Both the position numbers and the translations under genes were made by a program. Below the pieces are notes generated by a model, which saw only the letters and a list, made by a program, of their open reading frames with translations, was not told where the DNA came from and did not search any database. Positions 43,988 through 54,370 of a DNA stretch of 64,000 nt are shown one piece after another. The stretch lies in NCBI RefSeq assembly GCF_013618475.1, contig NZ_JABJVN010000002.1:1-64000 (forward strand), given 5' to 3'. The DNA is from Saccharibacillus deserti. GTDB taxonomy: Bacteria; Bacillota; Bacilli; Paenibacillales; Paenibacillaceae. Numbering within the stretch: the first letter of the stretch is position 1; each line of letters starts with the position of its first letter.

Positions 43988-45790
43988 ATGAGCTTACCTT
44001 CTCTTAACCTTATTAATATCCTAAAGCGCTGCAAACAATCATCCAAAGAAGCTGTCGAAAACCTCGAAAGCTTCAGCGATTTCAAACAATATATGCATAT
44101 TCAGCGTCCAGTAGAAGTAGAGCTCGAACAGCAGATCAACGAAGCTTATACTTCTGAGGAAGCACGCTTGATTTTGGTCTGCGGCGGGGTAGGCGACGGG
44201 AAGTCGCATATCCTGTCGTATTTGAAAAACAAGCATCCGTTCTTAAATGATGAGTCGCTCTTCTATCTACATAACGATGCCACGGAGAGTTTCTCGCCCA
44301 AACGAACCTCGATTGAAACGCTGGCTAAGGTTCTTCAACCTTTTTCGGATGAAGAGCTTCAATCCGGCCATACCAAAAATATCGTATTGGCGATCAACCT
44401 CGGTGCGCTGAATAACTTCATCGATTCGGAGGAAGGCAAAGCGTTCTCCAGATTGAAATCCTACGTTTACCAAAAGAAAATTCTAGAGTCGGTAATCGCC
44501 GAAGACGAAAGTCCGGATGACCATATTTTCAAATACGTAAATTTTAGCGACTATCATATGTACCAACTTACCGCGGACGGACCGAAGTCGGATTATATCA
44601 AAGGAATTTTCCGAAAAATCACGCAGCCGACCGAAAACAATCCGTTTTATCAAGCGTATCTTCGAGATCGTACGGAAGATGCAGAAATCGCAGCCCAAAA
44701 TCCGATTATGCAAAATTACGAATTGTTGCAGCACGAAGACGTTCAAGACAAAGTCATCTCGCTGCTTATTCAGGTTATGGTCAAAGAAAAATTGATCATT
44801 TCCACGCGTGCCTTACTGGATTTTGTATACAACTTGCTCGTTCCTTCCGTCTTGGAGAATATGAGTCATAAGCAGATCGTCGACTATGTACGCGAACAGG
44901 ATTTTCAAGATTACGTCGCTTGCTTATTGCCGTTCCTCATTTTCGAGAAAGTCGATGCATCTGCGATCCACCAAGCTATCGACCATATCAATCCGACTCG
45001 AATGCGTACCGAGAAACTGGACGGATACTTGATCGAGTTCAAGTCGAATCGGGAAGGTGCCGGGCTTTTTGCTAACCACATCAGCATTACTCGTTTACCG
45101 TACTTCTCAAGATCGCTTTTCCAACAATCTCCTTGGCGCAACGAAGACAATAAAGAACAAGCCTACAAGCAGCGCTTAATCAAATTGTTTGTCTACTTGT
45201 ATTATTTTATTCCAAAAGAAGAGCATGATTCATTCAGTGACAAAACGTATGAGCAATTCATGCGCAACTTATTCTACTGGAACAAACACGAACTTCGGAT
45301 GCTCGCGCGTCTGTACAAAGAAGACATCAGCGAAGCTATTTATAAGTGGAATGGCGAAGCCAACAACGATTTGGTCTACGTACAAGTCGGACAGCCGCAA
45401 ACGCAATATTATGCACTACAAAAGTTAGAGATTGAGGCGCATATCGAGCGAGCCAATACGCTACCCGATACGGAACTCTTCAAATTCCTATCCATGATGA
45501 CTATTCGGTTTAGAACCAAGGGAGCGACGTACAAAGACAATTCCGAAATCCCGGCAATCGACATCGACTATTCGCTTTACGCTTTGCTGATCCGCATCAA
45601 GCAAGGGTATCGTCCGAATAAAAAGGACAAATTCCAATATATTAAATTCGTTGAGTTTATCGATAAGCTGAACAATACCGGCATTCAAAAGAACGAAATG
45701 ATCTTTGAGAGCAAGCAGTTCGGAAAGTCGACTCGTTACCGGTTGCAATACGACGAGATCTTCGACGAATATTCGTTTATGGAGACGTGA
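43988..45790 (+). CDS. dptF: DNA phosphorothioation-dependent restriction protein DptF
   Basis: This 600-residue protein has a P-loop (GGVGDGKS, residues 66-73) and the layout of DptF, one of three proteins that restrict DNA lacking phosphorothioate marks. The N-terminal NLINILKRCKQSSKEAVENLESFSDFKQYMHIQRP and the following ATPase region match the family as I know it. It likely works in complex with DptG and DptH. ATG 43988 has TGGAGG upstream. dptG starts five bases after its stop. Base composition is clearly more AT-rich than in the core chromosome. Confidence 0.85.
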   Translation: MSLPSLNLINILKRCKQSSKEAVENLESFSDFKQYMHIQRPVEVELEQQINEAYTSEEARLILVCGGVGDGKSHILSYLKNKHPFLNDESLFYLHNDATESFSPKRTSIETLAKVLQPFSDEELQSGHTKNIVLAINLGALNNFIDSEEGKAFSRLKSYVYQKKILESVIAEDESPDDHIFKYVNFSDYHMYQLTADGPKSDYIKGIFRKITQPTENNPFYQAYLRDRTEDAEIAAQNPIMQNYELLQHEDVQDKVISLLIQVMVKEKLIISTRALLDFVYNLLVPSVLENMSHKQIVDYVREQDFQDYVACLLPFLIFEKVDASAIHQAIDHINPTRMRTEKLDGYLIEFKSNREGAGLFANHISITRLPYFSRSLFQQSPWRNEDNKEQAYKQRLIKLFVYLYYFIPKEEHDSFSDKTYEQFMRNLFYWNKHELRMLARLYKEDISEAIYKWNGEANNDLVYVQVGQPQTQYYALQKLEIEAHIERANTLPDTELFKFLSMMTIRFRTKGATYKDNSEIPAIDIDYSLYALLIRIKQGYRPNKKDKFQYIKFVEFIDKLNNTGIQKNEMIFESKQFGKSTRYRLQYDEIFDEYSFMET

Positions 45791-45795
45791 ATCTA

Positions 45796-47211
45796 ATGAG
45801 CTATCACTTGAACTTAGAAGAAATTCGCAAGCAATTCAAGTTCGATTCTTCGATCAAGCATAATCCGCGAGTCGAGCTTGAGTTTTTGCCGTATACGACA
45901 AAATTCAAAGAAACCCAGTACAACTTCCGTGAAGTAACAGGGGAGTTTATGCGGTTGGTCGGACAAAAGAAATTGCCGGAAGCGGTAGATGCAGAAAAGT
46001 TGCTGAACACGGCGTTGGCCGCCATTACGTTTAATCAATCCAATCAAGCGAACCAGCGCGGCGAGTTTCGTCAGATGATGAAGACTCTCTTCTTGGACGA
46101 AAATGACCAGTTGTATTTGTTCCATCCGCAAACGCTGTATTACATAAATACGCTGGAAAATGACAATAAGAGACTGGCGCTCTTTTTATACAATGTTCTC
46201 TGGAATCAACGCGAAGCTTGGGCTGTCGACACGTCAGACCAAGGCGAAGCCGACCTGATGAGTAAGTTACTGTTTCGTTCGTTGCCGGAGTTGACTGCCG
46301 CAAAAGAAGGCGGGAAAAATTACGCGGTGATGTTGCCTGAGATTTCGGACTTGTTCATTCAAGATTTCGAGTGGCTTACTACGAAGAAAGAGCTTTTTAC
46401 TCAGCAAGTAGAGAAAGTCCTTTCTTACTATTATTTCTTCTATGTGACTCAATTCGCGATTCGTAACGAAGCCTTATTCAATACTAACGACCAAGAAATC
46501 ATTCCGGTCTATTTCACTTTTGAAGAAGAAGAGCGGTTATCCAAAACAAGAGTCAGTTACGAGTACGGATGGAGAAGTTTGGAGAAATCCGTAAACAAGC
46601 TCTTCTCGCACGTTAATCTGTTGAAAATGTTGAATTTTGCGGAGCGCAGCCCAGAAGATGATACTCTACAATGGCCCCTGTCCTATCTGGAAATCGCAGC
46701 TCAGATCGAGCGAATGACGGTAGAAGAACAAGAGCAATTCGAGCAAGAACTCGATCAATTAACGGAAGAATATCAGACGAAATTATCTGGTGACAGTAAA
46801 TGGGGCTTGATGGGGACGACGCCAGACCGTTACGATCTGCCTGCCTTGAATAAAATCAGTCATTTATATCGGATGATCGATTATCAATTCAATCAGACTA
46901 CCCGTTCCAAACCTTATAACGATTACAAACAATGGTTTGTCCATTTCTGCCAAAAGACGTTTTTGAAGTCTCGCGGCCGGTCGGGCAAAATGTTGATTCT
47001 GGATACCGACTATTTGCTCTTTTTAACGAAGATGATCATTAAGGACGAATCCAAAATTCGTCTGAAGCGGTTGGTCGAAGAGTTTGAAGCTAGAGGAATA
47101 AAATTCGACCGAGACACGCAAGCGGCAGTTGTGGATTACTTTGAGAAACTGAACTTACTGGAGAAAAAAAGCGATAGTGGGGATGCTATATATGTCAAAG
47201 CATTTTTATAA
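45796..47211 (+). CDS. dptG: DNA phosphorothioation-dependent restriction protein DptG
   Basis: This 471-residue protein is assigned mainly by position between dptF and dptH, by length, and by its general helical composition (for example LSYYYFFYVTQFAIRNEALF). No catalytic motif can be pointed out, as expected for this poorly understood family. ATG 45796 has GGAGA ten bases upstream; a GTG at 45787 is too close. Its 3' end overlaps dptH by 20 bases, so the restriction genes are translationally coupled. Confidence 0.8.
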   Translation: MSYHLNLEEIRKQFKFDSSIKHNPRVELEFLPYTTKFKETQYNFREVTGEFMRLVGQKKLPEAVDAEKLLNTALAAITFNQSNQANQRGEFRQMMKTLFLDENDQLYLFHPQTLYYINTLENDNKRLALFLYNVLWNQREAWAVDTSDQGEADLMSKLLFRSLPELTAAKEGGKNYAVMLPEISDLFIQDFEWLTTKKELFTQQVEKVLSYYYFFYVTQFAIRNEALFNTNDQEIIPVYFTFEEEERLSKTRVSYEYGWRSLEKSVNKLFSHVNLLKMLNFAERSPEDDTLQWPLSYLEIAAQIERMTVEEQEQFEQELDQLTEEYQTKLSGDSKWGLMGTTPDRYDLPALNKISHLYRMIDYQFNQTTRSKPYNDYKQWFVHFCQKTFLKSRGRSGKMLILDTDYLLFLTKMIIKDESKIRLKRLVEEFEARGIKFDRDTQAAVVDYFEKLNLLEKKSDSGDAIYVKAFL

Positions 47212-50200
47212 TTATTTGGCTGAGCGAATCAGAAGCTTCTTTAACGAGACAAACATTCAGCCTGGCGAGAAGTATCATATTCAATTTGAGCGAGCGGAAC
47301 AGGTCGAAAGTTTAGTGGAACAAGTGAATGATTTGCCTGAATCTGGGGCTTTCTATATGCAAACCGAAGAAGGCGTGTACCAATCGGTTTGTCTGGTTGC
47401 TACAGAAGCCAAAGTTCTGATTGCGTCCAACTCGGAAGAAGTCACGCCGGATTTCTTGACGACACTTCGCAATAAAGTAGGCACGCAAGAAGAGCATTTC
47501 ATCGATAAAGCTATGCTGCTTATTCATAATTCCAACTTAGACAGTCTGGTACAAGGCATGACTTCTTTTTCCAAAGAGGGAATGCCGTTTCATATCGATT
47601 CGATCGAGCGAAATCTCCAAGAAATGATGATCAGTTCGTCGCTATCGCAAGCGGAGAAACAAATTCTCAAGTTCAGCATGGCGGCAAACAAAGCGCAACA
47701 AGGCATACATGAACAAGTCACTTTGTTTGATTATGAGAAAATTCTGACCGTTCTGAACAATCAAAAGCTTGAAGACAAAGACTATAAAGATTTTGGTCTA
47801 TTCCAAGATTCGGAGTTATTCAATACGCCGATGAAGGACAAACAGATCCAAGAGCGTTTGAGCCAAAATCAGGCGCTTTTCACCAATGTAGAAATGGCTC
47901 ACCAATATGGGCCGATCGACAGCAGCTTGGAGCGTTACTTCGACGATCAGGGCGTGAGAATCCTCTCAGGATCAGACTGGCAAGATACGGATTTCGGCAA
48001 CGTCGCACGCTCCAATAATAAAAAGCTCGAAGGTAAAGGCCTTGAATATCTTGAGCCGTCCAAAAAGCTTACTCTAGAAGGATTAAGCTATTGGGAGCGC
48101 GCTGATGGGGAGACCAAAAGCAAGCAGCGTAAGCGCAATATCATTATCTTCAATCCCCAACAGGCCAAGAAGATTACTTTAGAATTTCCGTTCAACGATT
48201 TCATTAAAAATGACTTCATTACGAAGAATACGATTAAATACAATATCCACTCGGAACCATCCGGTAAGAAAATCAAAGTCGAATTGACGCATGCTCCCGG
48301 GCAAACCACTTTCTACGGTGTGAAATACAAAACAGACGTGTCTCAGACGTACGAGTTCAAGATCGCCGTTGTTGAGACGGAAGAAAGATGGCTTCAAGCG
48401 ATCCAGACTTCTTATACCGTGAACTTGGTTAAAGTGAGATCCAGACATTCCAGCATTCTAATTAATTCGGACGACGAGCAATGGATCTTCAACAAAGATC
48501 AGCCGGATGTTATGAAGGTTCAGCTGATGGAGGACTTTGCAGACAATCAATTCGAAGTCGGGGAAACGGACGAACTTGTAGTCAGCAAAAACCCGGACAT
48601 GGCAAACGAAGAAGAGCTTATTCATTTTGTGCTCAAACTATCGAATACGGAAATTCCATTGTCTATTCAAGACGTAGTGGAGCGACCGATCCCGATCGGT
48701 GGATTCAGCGTATGGAAAATGAAGCGGGAGAAGCAAGAGCACTTCACCTATCGAATCGAGAACGACAAGATGAAGATCATTCAAGGGACCCGAGAGACTT
48801 ACGCCCAAGGCGAATTTAAAAAGAACTTGGAGCGGGAACTGAAGCTGATCGAAGCGAACCACTTGTACTTTGTTGAAGAAGTCGGAACTTTGGCTCCCGA
48901 ACCTATCCATGTTCCTGAACCGGTAAAAGAAGCTTATATCGATCTGCTTCGTTACTTCCGGGATCATCAACTGCTACCTAGCTTGGCTTATTTGGATGAA
49001 GATTATGCGGCCCTGGCCAGACGATATGTCGAGGCCTACCTTCATGAATTAAAGCAGTTGCAGAATGGCCAATCCTTACTGCCGTCGCATCGGGACCTCG
49101 TTTTGCTAGGCACCATCAAAAAAGGATTGAAGGATTCGGAATGGTTATATACCCCACTACATCCTCTCAATTTGGCATATCAGCTGCAGCTTAGCGACCT
49201 AGTCGGCAATGAAGCTATTAATGATGAATTGCTTCGTTCTCTTCGACCTACGCATTTGTTGCCTTATGTTTCTTTTAATAATTCGTTATACAAGGCAATC
49301 GAGCCAAGCGATTCTTATGAATGGACGACGTACATCGATCAGAGTTTACCGCGATTTGAATCATCCAAAACGTTCGTGAATAAGCTCGTACAAGAAAAGG
49401 TCGAAGAGTTCACGGAACACTTCTCTTATTTGTTTGATCTGGATTATCGAGCCCCATTGAAGATCAATACGATCAATATGGGGGATTGTCGAGAAATCCT
49501 TCAAGGTCTGTTCGAGTACTATAAGCGTCAGTTGAAGCGTGAAATCGATAAGACGGATCTATTGCCGATCGAATTGCATATTTACGCGAAGAACGGAATC
49601 AATAATGTATTCGAAGAAATGTCTCAGTATTCGGATGCCGAAGAGATTGCGAAGATTTTCAACTTGAAGCTGGAGCTTGAAGGGTATCATTCCGAAGAGC
49701 TGTTGAATATATTCCGAGATCAAGTGAAGTTCTATTCTCGTGACGTAGAAGAGGTCACCGAATATGAATACAGCCATATCACGTTCTATCAAATGAGCGA
49801 GATTGAACAAGTGGCGACAAGCAATGCTTCGGAGATCATTACCGGGGTATCGCTGTTCGGTCTTGTATCCGGCATTCCGTCCGTATTCATCAATGAAGAT
49901 TATAAGACGGGGTTTGGTACAAAGTATTATCGCGAATCCGATACGCCTTTGCTTTTGCTCGTTCCAAAGCTCAATTCTTTGCTGCGCGTAGCCCGCACCT
50001 TGGATAACTACCAAGAAGACATGAATATCGTGACAGCAATCTCGGCAGAGCATAAGCAGAAGCTGGATGCCGTATACGATTCTTCGCACTGGGTAACTTT
50101 TATCGAGCCGAAAGTGGATCTGAGTTTCTTCAAAAACAACGATGCGCAAAAGGACTTATTGGTCATTCACTATAGCGACCAGTACACGTCTTCAAGCGGC

Positions 50201-52462
50201 TTCGATGCGATTACAGTGACTAGAAGGTCGAAGCAATATCAGAAGCTGATCAAAGAGTTCCTGAACTCCCATCAGATTCAAGCTACAGATCAAGTGTTGC
50301 CGCAAATCATCAACTTCTTCAACGCGATTAACGGAAATTGGTTGCTTCGCTTGTTGGCGCAAAAAAATCAATTTCCTAGAGAGAAAATTAGCATTTTGTC
50401 TGCGGTGAAATTGGCTTTGGCTGCTTTCGCACATAGGGATATCACTTGGATTCCGATCTCCATGGAAGAAATTCTGCGAATCTCCGGCGGAACAGGGTTG
50501 CGTCAATCGGAGGGACTTTTCTCGGCCAGAAACTTGGGGAAATTCGGCTCTTATAGCGATGATCTGCTGCTGATTGGAGTCGAACAGCAAGAAGCAGAGG
50601 TGAAAGTACACTTTTACCCGATTGAAGTGAAGATTGGGCACAACGCTCCGAATGTTTACGATAAAGCGATCTCGCAAGTCAAAGAAACCTATCAGCTGCT
50701 ATTGGATTTCTTGACGGATCGCGAAGAAGATCCGTTCAAAGCGAAGTTGTATCGCAACTTCTTCATGCAGTTGGCTATTGCGAGTGCAGAGAAAATGGAT
50801 TTGTATTCGATCTGGTCGGAGCAACATTGGGAGAACGTGACGAACAGCGAATTGCGGAAAAAGCTGCTCAATGATGAATATACGATCTCTAACGTACTTC
50901 AAGATTATATCGGAGCCGGAGCCGTTATCTCATTCAAAAAAGAGTTGGTTTTCACCGAGATCAAACGAACGGAAGACGTTCTGATCTTCAACTATCCCGA
51001 GCAGAGCGGCTACGACTTTATCGTTAAAGATGTCGAAGAACTTAAACGATATATTCAGAGCGAAAACGGAGATATTCCGGCGGATCAGTTGCTTTCGAAC
51101 TTGTATGTAGCCGGAGAAGCAGCGAGTGTTTCTTCGAAAGAAAATATAGACACCGAAATTGAAGAAGTACGAGTCGAACAAGAACCGGAAATAGAAAATT
51201 CTCAACGAGTAGCTGAAGTTTCGGCAGACTATGGGTTGAGCCCAAAATTGATCTCTCCGTTACGCTCTGAAGACGCACCTGTCGTAGAAATGGAAGAGCA
51301 AGCGCAAACTGTCGCTTCAGGCAGCCCTCTTGAAATACTTTTCGGTCACAATGCTCAGACCCAGGAAGAGATCAAATGGTACCCGACTTCGACAGATAAA
51401 GTGATGCATACCAATACGGGGATCATTGGCACAATGGGAACGGGGAAGACGCAGTTTACGAAGTCGCTAATTACCCAGCTGAGTCGGAGTAGTCAAGACA
51501 ACGTAAATGGCACGAAGATCGGAATTCTGATCTTTGACTATAAAGGCGATTACATCAAGCCTGACTTTACCGAAAAGACAGGGGCTAAAGTATACGACCT
51601 CTACCATCTGCCCTACAATCCTCTCTCGCTCTATGTAACGCAACCGATTCGTCCGTTACTACCGGTGCATACGAGTGGGTCTTTGACCGATACCATTGCC
51701 AAATCGTTCAATCTTGGACAGGTTCAAGTAAACACTTTGAAAGGGGTGATTATGGATGCCTATACCCAAAAAGGCATTCTGAAAAATGATTCTACGACAT
51801 GGGAGCAGCCAGCACCGACGCTTAGCGATGTGTATAACATCTATGCGGGTAGAGAAGACGCTAAAGTCGACAGTCTGTATGCAGCCTTGCAAGAGCTGTA
51901 CGAGATGGAAGTATTCGAACCGGATGCAAGCAAAACAATTCCGTTGTTCGACATGATTGATGGAATTACAGTTATCAACTTGTCGGGATTTAATGCGAGC
52001 ATTCAGAATCTGATCGTATCGATCACGCTGGACGTTTTCTATAATCAGATGCAAATGCAGGGTCATAGTGCCGTTAGCGGAGCACGTGGAGAATATCGTG
52101 AAATTACTAAGATGGTTTTAGTAGATGAAGCAGATAACTTCTTAAGTAAGGACTTTACTTCGATTAAGAAGATTCTCAAAGAAGGAAGAGAGTATGGAGT
52201 GGGAACCATTCTGTCTACGCAGTTCCTAAGTCACTTCTCGACTTCGGATAACGATTACGCAAATTATATTCTGACTTGGATAGTACATAGCGTATCGGAG
52301 ATGTCTGCAAAAGAAATTCGGATGGTGTTCAGCACGCAGAGTAAGGCAGAGGAAGAGAATATCATGAATCGGATTAAGTCTTTGCAGAAGCATTACAGTG
52401 TTGTGAAGGCGGGAGCAGGGCAGCCGATTTGGATGCGGGATCGGGCTTTTTGGGAACTGTAA
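47192..52462 (+). CDS. dptH: DNA phosphorothioation-dependent restriction protein DptH (HerA/FtsK-like ATPase)
   Basis: This 1756-residue protein is the large motor of the restriction complex. The first 1300 residues form the family-specific part, without a motif I can name. The C-terminal 350 residues are a HerA/FtsK-like ATPase: Walker A GTMGTGKT (1413-1420), IGILIFDYKGDYI, Walker B VLVDEAD (D1645, E1646), and GVGTILSTQFLSHFSTSD. A probable role is DNA translocation linked to cleavage of unmodified DNA. An acidic linker (about residues 1300-1395) separates the parts. The start ATG 47192 has GGGG nine bases upstream. The length agrees with DptH. Confidence 0.88.
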   Translation: MSKHFYNYLAERIRSFFNETNIQPGEKYHIQFERAEQVESLVEQVNDLPESGAFYMQTEEGVYQSVCLVATEAKVLIASNSEEVTPDFLTTLRNKVGTQEEHFIDKAMLLIHNSNLDSLVQGMTSFSKEGMPFHIDSIERNLQEMMISSSLSQAEKQILKFSMAANKAQQGIHEQVTLFDYEKILTVLNNQKLEDKDYKDFGLFQDSELFNTPMKDKQIQERLSQNQALFTNVEMAHQYGPIDSSLERYFDDQGVRILSGSDWQDTDFGNVARSNNKKLEGKGLEYLEPSKKLTLEGLSYWERADGETKSKQRKRNIIIFNPQQAKKITLEFPFNDFIKNDFITKNTIKYNIHSEPSGKKIKVELTHAPGQTTFYGVKYKTDVSQTYEFKIAVVETEERWLQAIQTSYTVNLVKVRSRHSSILINSDDEQWIFNKDQPDVMKVQLMEDFADNQFEVGETDELVVSKNPDMANEEELIHFVLKLSNTEIPLSIQDVVERPIPIGGFSVWKMKREKQEHFTYRIENDKMKIIQGTRETYAQGEFKKNLERELKLIEANHLYFVEEVGTLAPEPIHVPEPVKEAYIDLLRYFRDHQLLPSLAYLDEDYAALARRYVEAYLHELKQLQNGQSLLPSHRDLVLLGTIKKGLKDSEWLYTPLHPLNLAYQLQLSDLVGNEAINDELLRSLRPTHLLPYVSFNNSLYKAIEPSDSYEWTTYIDQSLPRFESSKTFVNKLVQEKVEEFTEHFSYLFDLDYRAPLKINTINMGDCREILQGLFEYYKRQLKREIDKTDLLPIELHIYAKNGINNVFEEMSQYSDAEEIAKIFNLKLELEGYHSEELLNIFRDQVKFYSRDVEEVTEYEYSHITFYQMSEIEQVATSNASEIITGVSLFGLVSGIPSVFINEDYKTGFGTKYYRESDTPLLLLVPKLNSLLRVARTLDNYQEDMNIVTAISAEHKQKLDAVYDSSHWVTFIEPKVDLSFFKNNDAQKDLLVIHYSDQYTSSSGFDAITVTRRSKQYQKLIKEFLNSHQIQATDQVLPQIINFFNAINGNWLLRLLAQKNQFPREKISILSAVKLALAAFAHRDITWIPISMEEILRISGGTGLRQSEGLFSARNLGKFGSYSDDLLLIGVEQQEAEVKVHFYPIEVKIGHNAPNVYDKAISQVKETYQLLLDFLTDREEDPFKAKLYRNFFMQLAIASAEKMDLYSIWSEQHWENVTNSELRKKLLNDEYTISNVLQDYIGAGAVISFKKELVFTEIKRTEDVLIFNYPEQSGYDFIVKDVEELKRYIQSENGDIPADQLLSNLYVAGEAASVSSKENIDTEIEEVRVEQEPEIENSQRVAEVSADYGLSPKLISPLRSEDAPVVEMEEQAQTVASGSPLEILFGHNAQTQEEIKWYPTSTDKVMHTNTGIIGTMGTGKTQFTKSLITQLSRSSQDNVNGTKIGILIFDYKGDYIKPDFTEKTGAKVYDLYHLPYNPLSLYVTQPIRPLLPVHTSGSLTDTIAKSFNLGQVQVNTLKGVIMDAYTQKGILKNDSTTWEQPAPTLSDVYNIYAGREDAKVDSLYAALQELYEMEVFEPDASKTIPLFDMIDGITVINLSGFNASIQNLIVSITLDVFYNQMQMQGHSAVSGARGEYREITKMVLVDEADNFLSKDFTSIKKILKEGREYGVGTILSTQFLSHFSTSDNDYANYILTWIVHSVSEMSAKEIRMVFSTQSKAEEENIMNRIKSLQKHYSVVKAGAGQPIWMRDRAFWEL

Positions 52463-52594
52463 AAACTCATTTTTAGAATTTAAAGAATTCTTAGGGCATG
52501 TTCAATGCGAATTTATATGCTAAGTAGTGCGCTTACATGCTCTAAGAAGCCTAAACATCTTGATTTTTATAATAATATTCAAGGAGGAGTAAAA

Positions 52595-54337
52595 ATGAAT
52601 TTTAATGCGACACAAAGAACAATAGAAGAAGTATTGAATATGCCTAAAAGGTATGTAGTGCCTCGATTTCAGCGTGAATATTCTTGGAAAATAGATGAAA
52701 TTGACGAATTGTGGAAAGATATTATGCTTGGATTGAAATATGTCGATGGTAAGTTGACTACGACTGATTACTTTATTGGTTCTCTTGTCTTAGTGGGGGC
52801 ACAGGATGATAATGTTTTAAAAATTGTAGATGGCCAGCAACGTTTAACAACCATAACTATATTGCTTAGCGCATTAGTACATTATTGTGATCATATTGGA
52901 GAAGATAAAATAGCAAAAGGATCTTACACATATATAGAAGGAATTACAAAAGACTCAGAACCATATTTTCGCTTGGATAATGAACGTTCATCTAACTTCA
53001 TTAAGCAAACCATTCAAAATAGAGAAACAGAAAAAATTGCTCCAAAAGGAATAGAACAAAATAATTTAATGAATGCTTACAAATTCTTTGAAAAAAAATT
53101 CTATTCAAAAGAGATTGTAGCTGATGTTAATTATTTTACGAATGCTAATAAAAATAGCGAAAGCAAAGTTGAAGAACTGGAATGCATTAAAGCTGTGAGA
53201 GATCAAGTATTGGCTTTTAAAACTATATACATCATTGAGCCAGATGAGAATGAAGCTTATAGTATTTTCGAAACGCTAAATGCTAAAGGATTAGATTTAT
53301 CGACTGCAGATCTTATAAAAAACCAAGTTTTTAAAGAACTATCAAATGTACATCCGATTGATTATGCCAAAGTTCAATGGGAGAAAATGAAGAAAAATTT
53401 ATATCAAAGAGAAAATCAAATCGATGCAAAAATATTCATAAGACATTATTGGATTTCTAAATATGAACATGTAGCTGAAGCAAAAGTATATCGCTCCTTT
53501 ACAAAAAACATACAGAGAACGCAGCAGGATATGAAAATTTTTTTGGAAGACTTGGTTGCGCAATCGAAATATTATAAAATGATTTCTTCTCCCAATGTAG
53601 AAGATTGGAATAATAAAAACGTAAAACAAATTTACAAATCTCTTAGAGCATTAAACTTAATGCGTATAGTATCGCCACGTTCTCTCATACTATCCTTATT
53701 TGAAAATTATTATAGAGGTGAAATATCAGCAAAATACTTAACAAAAGCAATAAAAGCTATCGAGGATTTTCATTTTTTATTCTCGGCTGTATGCTCTGCA
53801 AGTGCTTCTGGCTTAGAAAGCAAATATTCAAGGTTCGCAAGAGAAATAAGAAAAGCAGAAACGAAGCAAAAGAAACATAAAAAAATCGATCAATTAGTAG
53901 AAGAACTTATTAATAAGCGACCTGAATTTGATGAATTTTATAATAGGTTTGCTGAAAGACTAGTTTTTTCTGATGAATATACAAAAGAGAAGAAAACTAT
54001 ACAGTATTTCTTTCAGCGTCTAGAATCACATTTGCTCGGAAACGATGAGCTTGACATGAGTAACATGAGTTTGGAACACATAGGGCCTCAAATGAATAAG
54101 GATGATTTTATATATACTATTGGAAATATGATTCCTCTCCATCCTGATATCAATAGTAAATGTGGAAATAAAGCTCTTGGTTTGAAGGTGGATTATTATA
54201 AGAGATCTAATTTCCATTCAGTTAAGCATTTTCTAAGCGAATTAGGTACTAGTACTTCATGGAATGAAGATGATATAAACAAGAGAACAAAAAAACTTGC
54301 TAAGATTGCCTACGATGAGATTTTTGATTTAAAATGA
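52595..54337 (+). CDS. DUF262-DUF1524 protein, SspE/GmrSD-like nuclease
   Basis: This 580-residue protein begins with a DUF262 domain: VPRFQREYSW, then IVDGQQRLTT (DGQQR motif, residues 79-83), a ParB/Srx-related nucleotide-binding fold. The C terminus is a DUF1524 HNH-like nuclease with SLEHIGPQ (His495), GNMIPL and NSKCGNK. GmrSD (cuts modified DNA) and SspE (a phosphorothioate-sensing nickase in the Ssp system) have this architecture. It sits directly after dptH and is even more AT-rich than the dpt genes, so it may have been acquired separately. AAGGAGG precedes the ATG. The role as a phosphorothioate-sensing effector is inference. Confidence 0.82.
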   Translation: MNFNATQRTIEEVLNMPKRYVVPRFQREYSWKIDEIDELWKDIMLGLKYVDGKLTTTDYFIGSLVLVGAQDDNVLKIVDGQQRLTTITILLSALVHYCDHIGEDKIAKGSYTYIEGITKDSEPYFRLDNERSSNFIKQTIQNRETEKIAPKGIEQNNLMNAYKFFEKKFYSKEIVADVNYFTNANKNSESKVEELECIKAVRDQVLAFKTIYIIEPDENEAYSIFETLNAKGLDLSTADLIKNQVFKELSNVHPIDYAKVQWEKMKKNLYQRENQIDAKIFIRHYWISKYEHVAEAKVYRSFTKNIQRTQQDMKIFLEDLVAQSKYYKMISSPNVEDWNNKNVKQIYKSLRALNLMRIVSPRSLILSLFENYYRGEISAKYLTKAIKAIEDFHFLFSAVCSASASGLESKYSRFAREIRKAETKQKKHKKIDQLVEELINKRPEFDEFYNRFAERLVFSDEYTKEKKTIQYFFQRLESHLLGNDELDMSNMSLEHIGPQMNKDDFIYTIGNMIPLHPDINSKCGNKALGLKVDYYKRSNFHSVKHFLSELGTSTSWNEDDINKRTKKLAKIAYDEIFDLK

Positions 54338-54370
54338 ATGAATTTATTTTGGAATTAGAATTTTAAATAT

